Positions 14,756-21,544 of a stretch of DNA of 21,544 nt are shown here, one piece after another (within the stretch, counting starts at the first letter, position 1; every line of letters starts with the position of its first letter). Below the pieces are notes generated by a model. That model searched no databases, was not told the DNA's origin, and saw nothing but the letters and a program-made list of their open reading frames with translations. Position numbers and translations under genes: made by a program. This DNA comes from CANHVK01 sp044232905 (lineage in GTDB: Bacteria; Bacteroidota; Bacteroidia; Flavobacteriales_D; Crocinitomicaceae), in the NCBI GenBank assembly GCA_044232905.1, contig JBIIKZ010000038.1:1-21544 (forward strand). The letters run 5' to 3'.

Positions 14756-14770
14756 ATTATCAATTTTCGA

Positions 14771-16156
14771 ATGAAATTTATTCTCTACATTGCTGTACTA
14801 ATTACCCTATTTAGTTGCGGAACGATTCAACCAACAGCACCTGCAATACAAACAGCTGAACTAATTGTTAAGCAAGAAGAATCGGAGATAAATGTTCCTA
14901 TTCAAGTAGATTTAACCTCATATCTGAAAGAAGCAGAAAAACAAACACCTAAAACCTTTGAAGACGAACTAAAACAATGTGAAGGAATTAGTTTTTGGTA
15001 TAAATTGGAAAGAAATCCCTTAGAATTTGATGGAAAAAACAACAATTTACTCCTCGAACTTTCTGGTAAATATGCGATTAAACTAAATTACTGCCCGAAA
15101 TGTACGGGTATTTTCTCCGACGAGGATCATTGCATTACACCGAGAATTTATGCGAGTTGCGGTGTGGGCGAACCGATGCGTAAAATCAAAGTGAGTACAT
15201 CTACAGCGCTCTCTATCGCAGCTAATTACCAATTGCAAGCGAAAACCGAAGTCAAAGAAATTGAAACGACCGACAAATGTCAAATCACTGTTTTTAAAGT
15301 CGATGCAACAAAAAAATTGGAAGAAGAAATGGCAAAAGCCTTGAAAGATGTAACCAAAGACATCGACAAGAAAATTGCGGATACGGATGTCAAAAAACAA
15401 GTCTCAGATATTTGGAAACAGTTAAATACCCCTATATCCATTGTAGATATGGGATATTTTTCACTAAATCCAAGTTCGTTAAGTATATCAACCCCTGAAT
15501 TCTCCAAAAACAAATTAAACTTAATAGTTTCAATTAGTGCCTATCCCAAAGTATTACTTGAATCTAAAAATACACCGATTCCACCACTCCCAAACCTAAG
15601 TAACAATAGAGAAATAAATAGTGGTTTTTCGATTCATTTAGACATCAATGGTAGATACCAAGCGATCAATAACTTGTTAAGTAAAAACATCAACGGAAAA
15701 GAAATTTTACTAAAAAAAGAAAAAATAATCCTAGACTCCGTGAAAATCTTAGGTGCTTCCAATAAACAACTTTCTTTTCAAGTAAATTTCTCTGGAAAAC
15801 GAAGCGGAATACTTTATTTAGTCGGTACACCAACATTCGACAAAGAAAAACAAGTGATTTCATTTCCGGATCTGACGTTTGATATCGACACCAAGAACAA
15901 ATTATTAAAAAGTGCTGCGTGGCTTTTCGATAATATGATTACAGATAAAATTCGCGAAGCAGCCATTTACGACTTAAAAAACGATTTGAAAAACAATAAA
16001 ACTTTAGTCGAAAAAGAACTCAATCGCGATTTAGATAAAAATATTCGTATGGCAACAACTATATCTTCAATTGCTATAGATGGTATTTACCCAATGAACA
16101 ACGAATTACTAATACAAAGCAGCCTTATCGGTGAATTGAAAATCTTAGTGAAATAA
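14771..16156 (+). CDS. DUF4403 family lipoprotein
   Basis: 461 aa. MKFILYIAVLITLFSC is a lipoprotein signal with lipobox LFSC and Cys16. The rest resembles the Bacteroidetes DUF4403 family: the opening VQVDLTSYLKEAEKQTPKTFEDE, a YCPKCTG cysteine motif, a charged helical segment EEEMAKALKDVTKDIDKKIADTDVKKQ, the GYFSLNPSSLSIS strand, a second half of similar build (FSGKRSGILYLVGTPTFD) and C-terminal VEKELNRDLDKN. The two halves suggest a duplicated lipid-binding-like fold, but the function is unknown. An in-frame TTG at 14741 would place the start inside the icd terminator and bury the signal peptide, so the ATG at 14771 is chosen. Envelope protein, probably outer membrane. Confidence 0.87.
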   Translation: MKFILYIAVLITLFSCGTIQPTAPAIQTAELIVKQEESEINVPIQVDLTSYLKEAEKQTPKTFEDELKQCEGISFWYKLERNPLEFDGKNNNLLLELSGKYAIKLNYCPKCTGIFSDEDHCITPRIYASCGVGEPMRKIKVSTSTALSIAANYQLQAKTEVKEIETTDKCQITVFKVDATKKLEEEMAKALKDVTKDIDKKIADTDVKKQVSDIWKQLNTPISIVDMGYFSLNPSSLSISTPEFSKNKLNLIVSISAYPKVLLESKNTPIPPLPNLSNNREINSGFSIHLDINGRYQAINNLLSKNINGKEILLKKEKIILDSVKILGASNKQLSFQVNFSGKRSGILYLVGTPTFDKEKQVISFPDLTFDIDTKNKLLKSAAWLFDNMITDKIREAAIYDLKNDLKNNKTLVEKELNRDLDKNIRMATTISSIAIDGIYPMNNELLIQSSLIGELKILVK

Positions 16157-16179
16157 ATACTTATTACCTCAGTCAAATA

Positions 16180-16240
16180 CGTCACTCGTCGCTTTATCTC
16201 TCGTCACTCAAAAGTCCGTCACTCGTTACTTCGTTACTCC
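16180..16240. repeat. CGTCACTC octamer cluster between convergent genes
   Basis: CGTCACTC occurs exactly at 16180, 16202 and 16217, followed without gap by GTTACTTC (16225) and GTTACTCC (16233). The spacer between the convergent DUF4403 and YhiN genes is almost wholly made of these words, and the last two units are also the C-terminal codons and stop of the YhiN gene (minus strand, stop at 16226-16228). Confidence 0.7.
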
Positions 16241-17449
16241 TTTTCCCGCTATCCATCCCGTACTCCACGCCGCCTGAAAGTTAAACCCTCCGGTAACTCC
16301 ATCCACATCCAACACTTCTCCTGCAAAAAACAAACCTGGTTGATGACGACTTTCCATGGTTTTAAAATCTACTCCCTCCAGCGCTATTCCTCCAGCAGTT
16401 ACAAATTCTTCTTTAAATGTCGTTTTACCTTTGACTTCGTAACGATCATTCAACAAGGTGTTTACTAATTTATTATACGCTTTTCCAGTAACTTCTTTCC
16501 AACGTGCATCTACAGAAATTGCGGATTTCACTACTAAAAATTCCCACAAACGACTAGATAAACCAAAAGGATTGTAATTACTGATTTTCTTATCTGCATT
16601 CGTTTCTTTAACACTTTCTAGTTCCTGGTGTAATGCTTCTTCTTTTTTGGTATGCAACCAATTAACCAAAACTGCAAAATCGTAGTTGTTTTCCGCTAAA
16701 ATTCGTGCTCCAAAGGCAGATAACTTCAAGATCGCTGGCCCGCTCATCCCCCAATGGGTAATCAATAAAGGTCCATCCGCTTCCAATTTTGTTTTTTCTA
16801 CCCGTACTAAAGCTGGTTCAACAACAATCCCCATCAAGGAACGAATGGGCTCATTCGGCATGTTGAATGTAAACAAAGATGGAACAGGTTGTATAAGCGT
16901 ATGACCAAACTTTTCTACCCAACGAAGTGAATCCGCCTTGGGTTGACCGCCCGTTGTATAAATCACGCGATCGGCGAAAATTTCTTGCTCTAGCGATTTC
17001 AAAACAAAACATCCGTTTTCAAAACGAATATCGTTAATGGGTGTTTGTTGTTGAATGCACACACCCAAACGTTTTGCCTCAAATTCAAAGCAATCAATAA
17101 TCGTTTGAGAACTATTTGATTTTGGGAAAATACAATTATCATGTAACGTTTCAAGTTCTACTCCACGTTTTTTAAACCAATCGATCGTAGATTGTACATT
17201 AAATTGCTCAAATGCTTTTCTAAGTTGATTTTTACCTCGCGGATAAAAATTAGATAGTTCTTTATTATCAAAACATGCATGCGTAACATTACAACGACCA
17301 CCACCTGAAACCTTAACCTTCGCTAGTACCTTATTCGATTTTTCGTATATAGTCACCTGTGCATTTGGATGATGTTCTTTCGCGGAAATTGCAGCGAAAA
17401 ATCCCGCTGCTCCTCCACCTACAACCGCAATGTTTAGACTTGAACTCAT
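16226..17449 (-). CDS. HI0933/YhiN family FAD-dependent oxidoreductase
   Basis: 407 aa flavoprotein of the HI0933/YhiN (aminoacetone-oxidase-like) family. FAD-binding motif GGGAAGFFAA at residues 11-20 after the first beta strand (LNIAVV). Further family blocks: KVSGGGRCNVTHACFD, a central YTTGGQPKADSLRW strand, LITHWGMSGPAILKLSAFGA, and the C-terminal EGVDFKTMESRHQPGLFFAGEVLDVDGVTGGFNFQAAWSTG that closes the FAD site. The physiological substrate is unknown in bacteria. Cytoplasmic. The extreme C-terminus (GVTK) is encoded by the GTTACTTC repeat units. A TATTTTTG box lies 4 nt before the start codon on this strand. Confidence 0.93.
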   Translation of the reverse strand: MSSSLNIAVVGGGAAGFFAAISAKEHHPNAQVTIYEKSNKVLAKVKVSGGGRCNVTHACFDNKELSNFYPRGKNQLRKAFEQFNVQSTIDWFKKRGVELETLHDNCIFPKSNSSQTIIDCFEFEAKRLGVCIQQQTPINDIRFENGCFVLKSLEQEIFADRVIYTTGGQPKADSLRWVEKFGHTLIQPVPSLFTFNMPNEPIRSLMGIVVEPALVRVEKTKLEADGPLLITHWGMSGPAILKLSAFGARILAENNYDFAVLVNWLHTKKEEALHQELESVKETNADKKISNYNPFGLSSRLWEFLVVKSAISVDARWKEVTGKAYNKLVNTLLNDRYEVKGKTTFKEEFVTAGGIALEGVDFKTMESRHQPGLFFAGEVLDVDGVTGGFNFQAAWSTGWIAGKGVTK

Positions 17450-17453
17450 GCAA

Positions 17454-17461
17454 CAAAAATA
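17454..17461 (-). promoter_or_regulatory. Bacteroidetes -7 box (TATTTTTG) for the YhiN gene
   Basis: The minus strand reads TATTTTTG, matching TAnnTTTG, 4 nt before the ATG at 17449. No TTTG at -33. If used, the transcript would start at the ATG; no other in-frame start exists before the GGGAAG motif. Confidence 0.4.
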
Positions 17462-17520
17462 GTCAAATCAAATTTGCTTCTAAAAAATATATTAATAAAA
17501 CTGAAAGTATGTTTTGGCCA

Positions 17521-18093
17521 TTAATTTTCCTTCACATCCAAAAATCTCGGTCCTGACTCAATAACCTTCTCCCGTATCGGACACCCATCCACATGACTCC
17601 CATCCAAATACCCAATACTCATTAAGAATTCATTTACTATCTCTCCTCCTGTAAATTTAAAGGTCTTTTTAAATAGTTTCATCCAATCCTTCAACACCAT
17701 GGGATGATGATGATCCAACCAAGCACTAAACGAACCATGCGAGTCTTGTAATTGCATTATCACTTGTGCATTATGTATCGCAGCATGCACTTTCAAACGA
17801 TTGCGAATTATTCCTGCATCTTGTAATAAACGAGCAACATCTTCCTCCCCATAATTAGCAACCACTTGTACCTCAAACTTACTATAAGCTTTTTTGAAAT
17901 TTTGTTGCTTTTGTAAAATGGTATTCCAACTTAATCCCGCTTGGTTAATTTCCAACACCAAACGCTCAAACAACTCTTTGTCATCCAAAATCGGAAAACC
18001 ATAAGCAGTATCGTGGTAGATTTTATGCAAATTATCATCTTCCATACGCGAAACTGCATCGCAATAGGAAGTTGGTTTTTGTGGTTGGTTCAT
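17521..18093 (-). CDS. tag: DNA-3-methyladenine glycosylase I
   Basis: Removes 3-methyladenine from alkylated DNA, the first step of base-excision repair. 190 aa, normal for Tag (E. coli 187). The structural zinc site is complete: C11, H27 (in IYHDTAYG), H167 and C171 (in SHVDGC), matching C4, H17, H175 and C179 of the E. coli protein. Substrate-pocket region LFERLVLEINQAGLSWNTIL and the helix-hairpin-helix part (LLQDAGIIRNRLKVHAAIHNA) are intact. It begins 6 bp after the NlpC/P60 gene, so both are one transcription unit even though their roles are unrelated. The second alkylation-repair gene of the window, alkB-like, is 15 kb away. Confidence 0.97.
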   Translation of the reverse strand: MNQPQKPTSYCDAVSRMEDDNLHKIYHDTAYGFPILDDKELFERLVLEINQAGLSWNTILQKQQNFKKAYSKFEVQVVANYGEEDVARLLQDAGIIRNRLKVHAAIHNAQVIMQLQDSHGSFSAWLDHHHPMVLKDWMKLFKKTFKFTGGEIVNEFLMSIGYLDGSHVDGCPIREKVIESGPRFLDVKEN

Positions 18094-18099
18094 AATATT

Positions 18100-18996
18100 C
18101 TATTTATTCAAAAAAGTACCAAAACCATGTAACTTCTGCATCCAATAATCAGAATTCTCAATCTCTGCAATAATCACCCCCTTCGAAGTACTTGCGTGTA
18201 TCATTTTCAAAGGCTCCCCTTTTACTGAAATGATAATCCCAACATGCGACACTTCATCTGAACCATTGTTAAAAAAAACCAAATCTCCTTTGGTAACTTG
18301 GTCTTTTTCTAATCTACGACAGGTAGCAAATTGATCGCGCGAACTCCTACCGACTAGCACATTTGCTTTTTGAAATACAAAACATGTAAATCCACTACAA
18401 TCAAAACCCTCTGGTGTAACACCTCCGAACATATAAGGAACACCAATATGCGTCTCTGCAATTTCTACTACTAACTCCCGATCTCCGGACAATACTTCCG
18501 TTTTTTTAGGACTTTTAATTGAGCGTACATCATTGTATGGTAAACCTTCAAAAAGCCCATTCAACACCTCTTTCAATCTACGGTATTTTTCTTTATCCTT
18601 TTTAACTTTAAACTTTTCCAATTCATCCAACAAGAAAAAGCGCAAAGCCGAAATCTCTTCTTTATGTTTCAAGAATAATGACTTGCTTTCTGGAATACTT
18701 TTAAGTTCTTTCAACAAGGTTGCACCCTCTACCCAAGGCGATGGATTTCGACGTTTAAACAAAAACTTATTTTCCAAACGTAACAAAGAAACTGCACGAT
18801 AGTAACGAGGTAACATGGAAGTATCGTAATCGGGATTATTCACCAATTTATCCGCATTCCAATAGGTCAATCGATAATTCCCTTGCGTATACAACAAAGT
18901 CAATTTGGTCAAACTGCGATCTTGCCCGAATGTAAACGAAACACTCAACACAAAAACCAGCAAACCAATAACACGTATCAAAAGCGATTGTCTCAT
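18100..18996 (-). CDS. Exported NlpC/P60 (C40) peptidase
   Basis: Probable peptidoglycan endopeptidase that cuts stem peptides. 298 aa: signal peptide MRQSLLIRVIGLLVFVLSVSFTFGQ (cleavage near residue 24-25), a helical N-terminal region of about 140 residues rich in K, E and R (25-165) without a recognised wall-binding domain, and the catalytic domain from about residue 175. The catalytic residues are C200 (GFDCSGF), H251 (SHVGI) and H267 (MIHASTSKGV), plus PYMFGGVTPEGF before the cysteine. All are in place. First gene of a two-gene unit with tag, divergent from panB; the 89-bp divergent spacer holds repeat words. Confidence 0.93.
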   Translation of the reverse strand: MRQSLLIRVIGLLVFVLSVSFTFGQDRSLTKLTLLYTQGNYRLTYWNADKLVNNPDYDTSMLPRYYRAVSLLRLENKFLFKRRNPSPWVEGATLLKELKSIPESKSLFLKHKEEISALRFFLLDELEKFKVKKDKEKYRRLKEVLNGLFEGLPYNDVRSIKSPKKTEVLSGDRELVVEIAETHIGVPYMFGGVTPEGFDCSGFTCFVFQKANVLVGRSSRDQFATCRRLEKDQVTKGDLVFFNNGSDEVSHVGIIISVKGEPLKMIHASTSKGVIIAEIENSDYWMQKLHGFGTFLNK

Positions 18997-19043
18997 ACTA
19001 CTAATTTACAAAACAAGTTTCTAAAATCCTCATTTTATAGATA

Positions 19044-19082
19044 ATTGTTACATTTACACATTAAACCATTGAACAATTAAAC
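19044..19082. repeat. Octamer array before panB
   Basis: Begins with ATTGTTACATTTACACATT (19044-19062), one base off the 18-mer at 6143-6160. It continues as octamers CATTAAAC (19059), CATTGAAC (19067) and AATTAAAC (19075), then CCC and the ATG at 19086. It lies in the divergent NlpC/P60-panB spacer. Confidence 0.65.
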
Positions 19083-19085
19083 CCC

Positions 19086-19901
19086 ATGTCCGTACATAAA
19101 GACGTTAAAAAAATTACCACCCACGTACTTCAAGAAATGAAAAATCGTGGTGAAAAAATCTCCATGCTAACAGGATACGATTTTTCCATGGCTAGAATTA
19201 TTGATGCCTCTGGAATTGATGTCATTTTAGTTGGTGATTCTGCCTCAAATGTGATGGCCGGTCACGAAACAACATTACCAATTACTCTCGATCAAATGAT
19301 ATATCACGCTGCATCTGTCGTTCGTGCTGTCGAACGCGCTTTAGTGGTTGTAGATATGCCTTTTGGTTCGTACCAAGGCAACTCCAAAGAAGCACTTTCA
19401 AATGCAATTCGTATCATGAAAGAGACCGGTGGTCACTCCGTAAAAATGGAAGGTGGTGAAGAAATTATCGAATCGATCAAACGTATTTTGACTGCAGGTA
19501 TACCTGTAATGGGACACTTAGGGTTAACACCTCAATCTATCTATAAATTTGGAACTTACGTTGTTCGAGCTAAAGAAGAAGGTGAAGCTAATAGATTAAT
19601 AAACGATGCTAAATTATTAGAGGAAGCTGGATGTTTTGCAATCGTTTTAGAAAAGATACCTGCGCAATTAGCAGAACAAGTTGCGAAATCTGTTTCTATT
19701 CCAATCATCGGAATCGGTGCCGGAAATGGTGTAGATGGACAAGTACTTGTGGTACACGACATGTTAGGAATAAACAATGAATTTAGCCCGCGTTTTTTAC
19801 GTAAATACAATAATCTTTATGAACAAATGTTTTCTTCATTTCAAGCATATATTTCGGATGTAAAATCGGGTGATTTCCCTAACGAAAACGAACAATATTA
19901 A
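19086..19901 (+). CDS. panB: 3-methyl-2-oxobutanoate hydroxymethyltransferase
   Basis: First committed step of pantothenate (vitamin B5) synthesis: transfers a hydroxymethyl group from methylene-tetrahydrofolate to 2-oxoisovalerate, giving ketopantoate. 271 aa, a single TIM barrel of usual length. Conserved blocks: LTGYDFSMARIIDASGIDVILVGDS (metal ligand D51), VVVDMPFGSYQG (D90), HSVKMEGG (K120, E122), GHLGLTPQS, and IIGIGAGNGVDGQVLVVHDMLG. panC and panD are not in the window. The start at 19086 gives the standard N-terminus. A heptamer pair (ACAAAAG) begins at its stop codon. The RluA gene 78 bp downstream is a frequent companion in Bacteroidetes as far as I recall. Confidence 0.97.
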   Translation: MSVHKDVKKITTHVLQEMKNRGEKISMLTGYDFSMARIIDASGIDVILVGDSASNVMAGHETTLPITLDQMIYHAASVVRAVERALVVVDMPFGSYQGNSKEALSNAIRIMKETGGHSVKMEGGEEIIESIKRILTAGIPVMGHLGLTPQSIYKFGTYVVRAKEEGEANRLINDAKLLEEAGCFAIVLEKIPAQLAEQVAKSVSIPIIGIGAGNGVDGQVLVVHDMLGINNEFSPRFLRKYNNLYEQMFSSFQAYISDVKSGDFPNENEQY

Positions 19902-19914
19902 CAAAAGACAAAAG
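19901..19914. repeat. ACAAAAG heptamer pair at the panB stop
   Basis: ACAAAAG at 19901 and again at 19908; its first A is the last base of the panB stop codon. The rest of the spacer up to 19979 is pyrimidine-rich without hairpin or promoter box. Confidence 0.5.
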
Positions 19915-19979
19915 ACTTGTTTACTTTTATTTCCTTCTTCTTTTTTCTTAAATTCTTTTCATCTTTATTCTAACTAAAA

Positions 19980-20687
19980 ATGATTCAAGGAAACACAGCT
20001 TTACCAGATATTGAAGTTCTCTATGAAGACAATCACGTTATCGTAGTGAATAAAAAAGCATCCGATATTGTGCAAGGGGATAAAACAGGAGATGTAACGA
20101 TGCCTGATAAAATAAAAGAATACCTTAAAATCAAATACGACAAGCCAGGAAATGTGTTCTGTGGAGTTGTTCATCGTTTAGATAGGCCTACAAGCGGTGC
20201 AGTTGTTTTTGCGAAAACAAGTAAAGCACTTTCGCGCTTGAATGAACAATTCAAAACCCATGAAACAAACAAGGTATATTGGGCAGTAGTCGAAACCAAA
20301 CCAGAGCTCAAACAAGGGAAATTAGAAAACTTCCTGCTTAAAAACGAAAAACAAAACAAATCATACGTTCACGTGAAAGAAGTGAATGGTGCAAAAAAGG
20401 CTATCCTTCACTATAAACTTCTAAATTCATCCGATAAATACCATTTATTAGAAGTGAATTTAGAAACGGGTAGGCACCACCAAATCAGAGCGCAACTATC
20501 TAATATTAAGTGCATAATTAAAGGAGACTTAAAATATGGTGCTAAGAGATCTAATCCCGATGGATCCATTCACTTACATGCGCGCCATCTTGCGTTTCAC
20601 CACCCAACAACAAAAGAAAGAATCATCGTAACAGCACCTGTACCAAACGAAGCATTATGGCAATGGTTCGAATCGAAAAATACGTAA
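19980..20687 (+). CDS. RluA-family pseudouridine synthase
   Basis: Isomerises uridine to pseudouridine in rRNA or tRNA. 235 aa: a catalytic domain only, without the N-terminal S4 RNA-binding domain of RluC/RluD, so closer to RluA/TruC-type short forms. Motif I has VLYEDNHVIVVNKKASD; motif II is VVHRLDRPTSGAVVFAKT with catalytic D68; motif III is LLEVNLETGRHHQIRAQLS; KGDLKYGAK and LHARHLAFHHP follow. All are intact. The exact target uridine cannot be given. ATG 19980 is the only start upstream of the conserved VLYED block. It follows panB by 78 bp and precedes the partial membrane protein gene by 87 bp. Confidence 0.94.
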   Translation: MIQGNTALPDIEVLYEDNHVIVVNKKASDIVQGDKTGDVTMPDKIKEYLKIKYDKPGNVFCGVVHRLDRPTSGAVVFAKTSKALSRLNEQFKTHETNKVYWAVVETKPELKQGKLENFLLKNEKQNKSYVHVKEVNGAKKAILHYKLLNSSDKYHLLEVNLETGRHHQIRAQLSNIKCIIKGDLKYGAKRSNPDGSIHLHARHLAFHHPTTKERIIVTAPVPNEALWQWFESKNT

Positions 20688-20709
20688 TTTTACACTTTTA
20701 ACATTAAAC
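20687..20709. repeat. Heptamer array at the RluA stop codon
   Basis: Units ATTTTAC (20687), ACTTTTA (20694) and ACATTAA (20701), the first starting on the last base of the TAA stop. The unit ACTTTTA is also at 1502. An AAAG-TG-CTTT mini-hairpin with a T-run follows near 20718-20732, too short to call a terminator. Confidence 0.45.
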
Positions 20710-20774
20710 AAAGAGTCAAAGTGCTTTTTTTAACTATATTTAAGATTAGTACATTCATTACAAAGCTCAATTAA

Positions 20775-21544
20775 ATGTTTACAAACAACATCTTCGGTAA
20801 AATATTATTTTTCTTACGCTCCTTTTTCCCGATTCAGTTGCTTTTCGGCCACTTGAAATACAATTTATTTGCCTTAAGTTTTTGGATCTTCTTATTTTTA
20901 ATTATCACAGATAAAATTGGTTTCTCTTACGGAATTCCATTCCTTTTTTATTCACCTGAATACAACGGAGAAATTGGTTGGATATCCTTTGCTCTTATGG
21001 GATTTGCGATTGGTGGTTTTACAATGGCGTTTAATACGTATAGCTACATGAAACTAGGAACAAAATATCCTTTTTTAGCTACTTTATCTCGTCCATTTAT
21101 TCGTTTTTGCTTTAATAATTCCGTAATACCAATTATCTACAATTGCTATTTTATTTACCGTTTTATAAACTTTCAACGTTTAGAGGAATTTGCATCTGAA
21201 TCCGATGTATACGCATATATTTTTTCCTACTTGGGTGGATTTACCTTATTTATTTCAATTTCTTTATTGTATTTCTTTCCAGTAAACAAAGATGTTTTCA
21301 AACTATTAGGTAAATCAAGTGATGAAGAAAAAATTGAAGAAGCCGTAGGTTCATTTCTTCATAACCAAATTCATTGGACAGAATATTTCACCTACCAAAA
21401 AGATAGAACGTATATTTACATGGTTACTCTATTTCACTGGCGTAAAAGTAGATCAATTAATCATTACGATAAAGTATTACTCAAGAAGGTTTTTTCTAGA
21501 AATAGAATTAATTCTTCTTTTTTTGAAATCGTTACAATAGCAGC
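20775..21544 (+). CDS. Multi-pass membrane protein, 3' end missing
   Basis: Open frame from the ATG at 20775 to the right edge, at least 256 codons. It starts MFTNNIFGKILFFLRSFFPIQ. Four hydrophobic stretches are visible: about residues 31-46 (NLFALSFWIFLFLIIT), 69-88 (IGWISFALMGFAIGGFTMAF), 113-130 (NNSVIPIIYNCYFIYRF) and 148-166 (YIFSYLGGFTLFISISLLYFF). A soluble basic region follows (SDEEKIEEAVGSFLHNQIHW, RKSRSINHYDKV). Conserved-looking phrases such as RSFFPIQLLFGHLKYNLF, FLATLSRPF and GIPFLFYSPEY remind me of a large, poorly named Bacteroidetes membrane protein family, but I cannot assign a function without the C-terminal part. Confidence 0.82.
   Translation, partial: MFTNNIFGKILFFLRSFFPIQLLFGHLKYNLFALSFWIFLFLIITDKIGFSYGIPFLFYSPEYNGEIGWISFALMGFAIGGFTMAFNTYSYMKLGTKYPFLATLSRPFIRFCFNNSVIPIIYNCYFIYRFINFQRLEEFASESDVYAYIFSYLGGFTLFISISLLYFFPVNKDVFKLLGKSSDEEKIEEAVGSFLHNQIHWTEYFTYQKDRTYIYMVTLFHWRKSRSINHYDKVLLKKVFSRNRINSSFFEIVTIA

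Noticed and set aside
19901..19940. Terminator after panB
   Set aside because: AAAAG and CTTTT can pair, but the stem is five A/T-rich pairs and no T-run follows.
1..21544. Horizontally acquired defence or mobile island
   Set aside because: No integrase, transposase, tRNA or phage gene; only the MNT-HEPN remnant hints at past mobile DNA.

Overview
The window looks like chromosomal DNA of a Bacteroidetes bacterium, most likely a Flavobacteriales member (a Crocinitomicaceae/Fluviicola-like genome is my best guess, from gene content only). Reasons: A+T-rich sequence, almost no Shine-Dalgarno sites, at least one good TTG-N20-TAnnTTTG promoter of the Bacteroidetes type, and families typical of the phylum (DUF4924, DUF4403, OmpH lipoprotein, monomeric NADP isocitrate dehydrogenase, panB followed by an RluA gene). 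There is no rRNA, tRNA, CRISPR array, insertion sequence or phage gene. Most of the window is ordinary housekeeping or conserved-hypothetical DNA.

Layout. 1-4315 (+): the 3' part of an FKBP lipoprotein, a structured gap, a small conserved protein next to an OmpH/Skp-like lipoprotein, DUF4924 plus an AlkB-like dioxygenase, a MNT nucleotidyltransferase whose HEPN toxin partner is reduced to 28 codons, and a Tat-exported pirin. 4407-8433 (-), in transcription order: a lipoprotein with a possible surface-export signal, a GlcD-type FAD-linked oxidase, a secreted leucine-rich protein and a histone-deacetylase-fold enzyme. 8434-8831: a gene-poor divergent gap. 8832-12319 (+): a U32 protein related to rRNA/tRNA hydroxylation factors, then PaiB, a helical-repeat protein and an AtaL-like SRPBCC protein. 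12486-14702 (+): icd with its own promoter and terminator. 14771-16156 (+): DUF4403 lipoprotein. 16226-18996 (-): HI0933/YhiN flavoprotein, then tag behind an NlpC/P60 hydrolase. 19086-21544 (+): panB, an RluA-family pseudouridine synthase and a membrane protein cut by the window edge.

How the genes work together. Few pathways are complete. icd feeds the TCA cycle and NADPH supply, and panB starts pantothenate synthesis. AlkB and Tag both repair alkylated DNA but sit 15 kb apart. The U32 and RluA proteins modify RNA. Several genes encode envelope proteins (FKBP, OmpH, DUF4403, NlpC/P60 and the 260-aa lipoprotein).

The most unusual signal is between the genes. Many spacers consist of short degenerate 7- or 8-nt repeat words that touch the stop or start codon of the neighbouring gene. 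Individual words (CGTCACTC, the ATTCATA series, an 18-mer ATTGTTACATTTTCACAT) recur at distant spacers. In one place such an array begins exactly where the HEPN toxin frame is cut off. Two spacers also hold strong inverted repeats (427-543 and 4318-4354).
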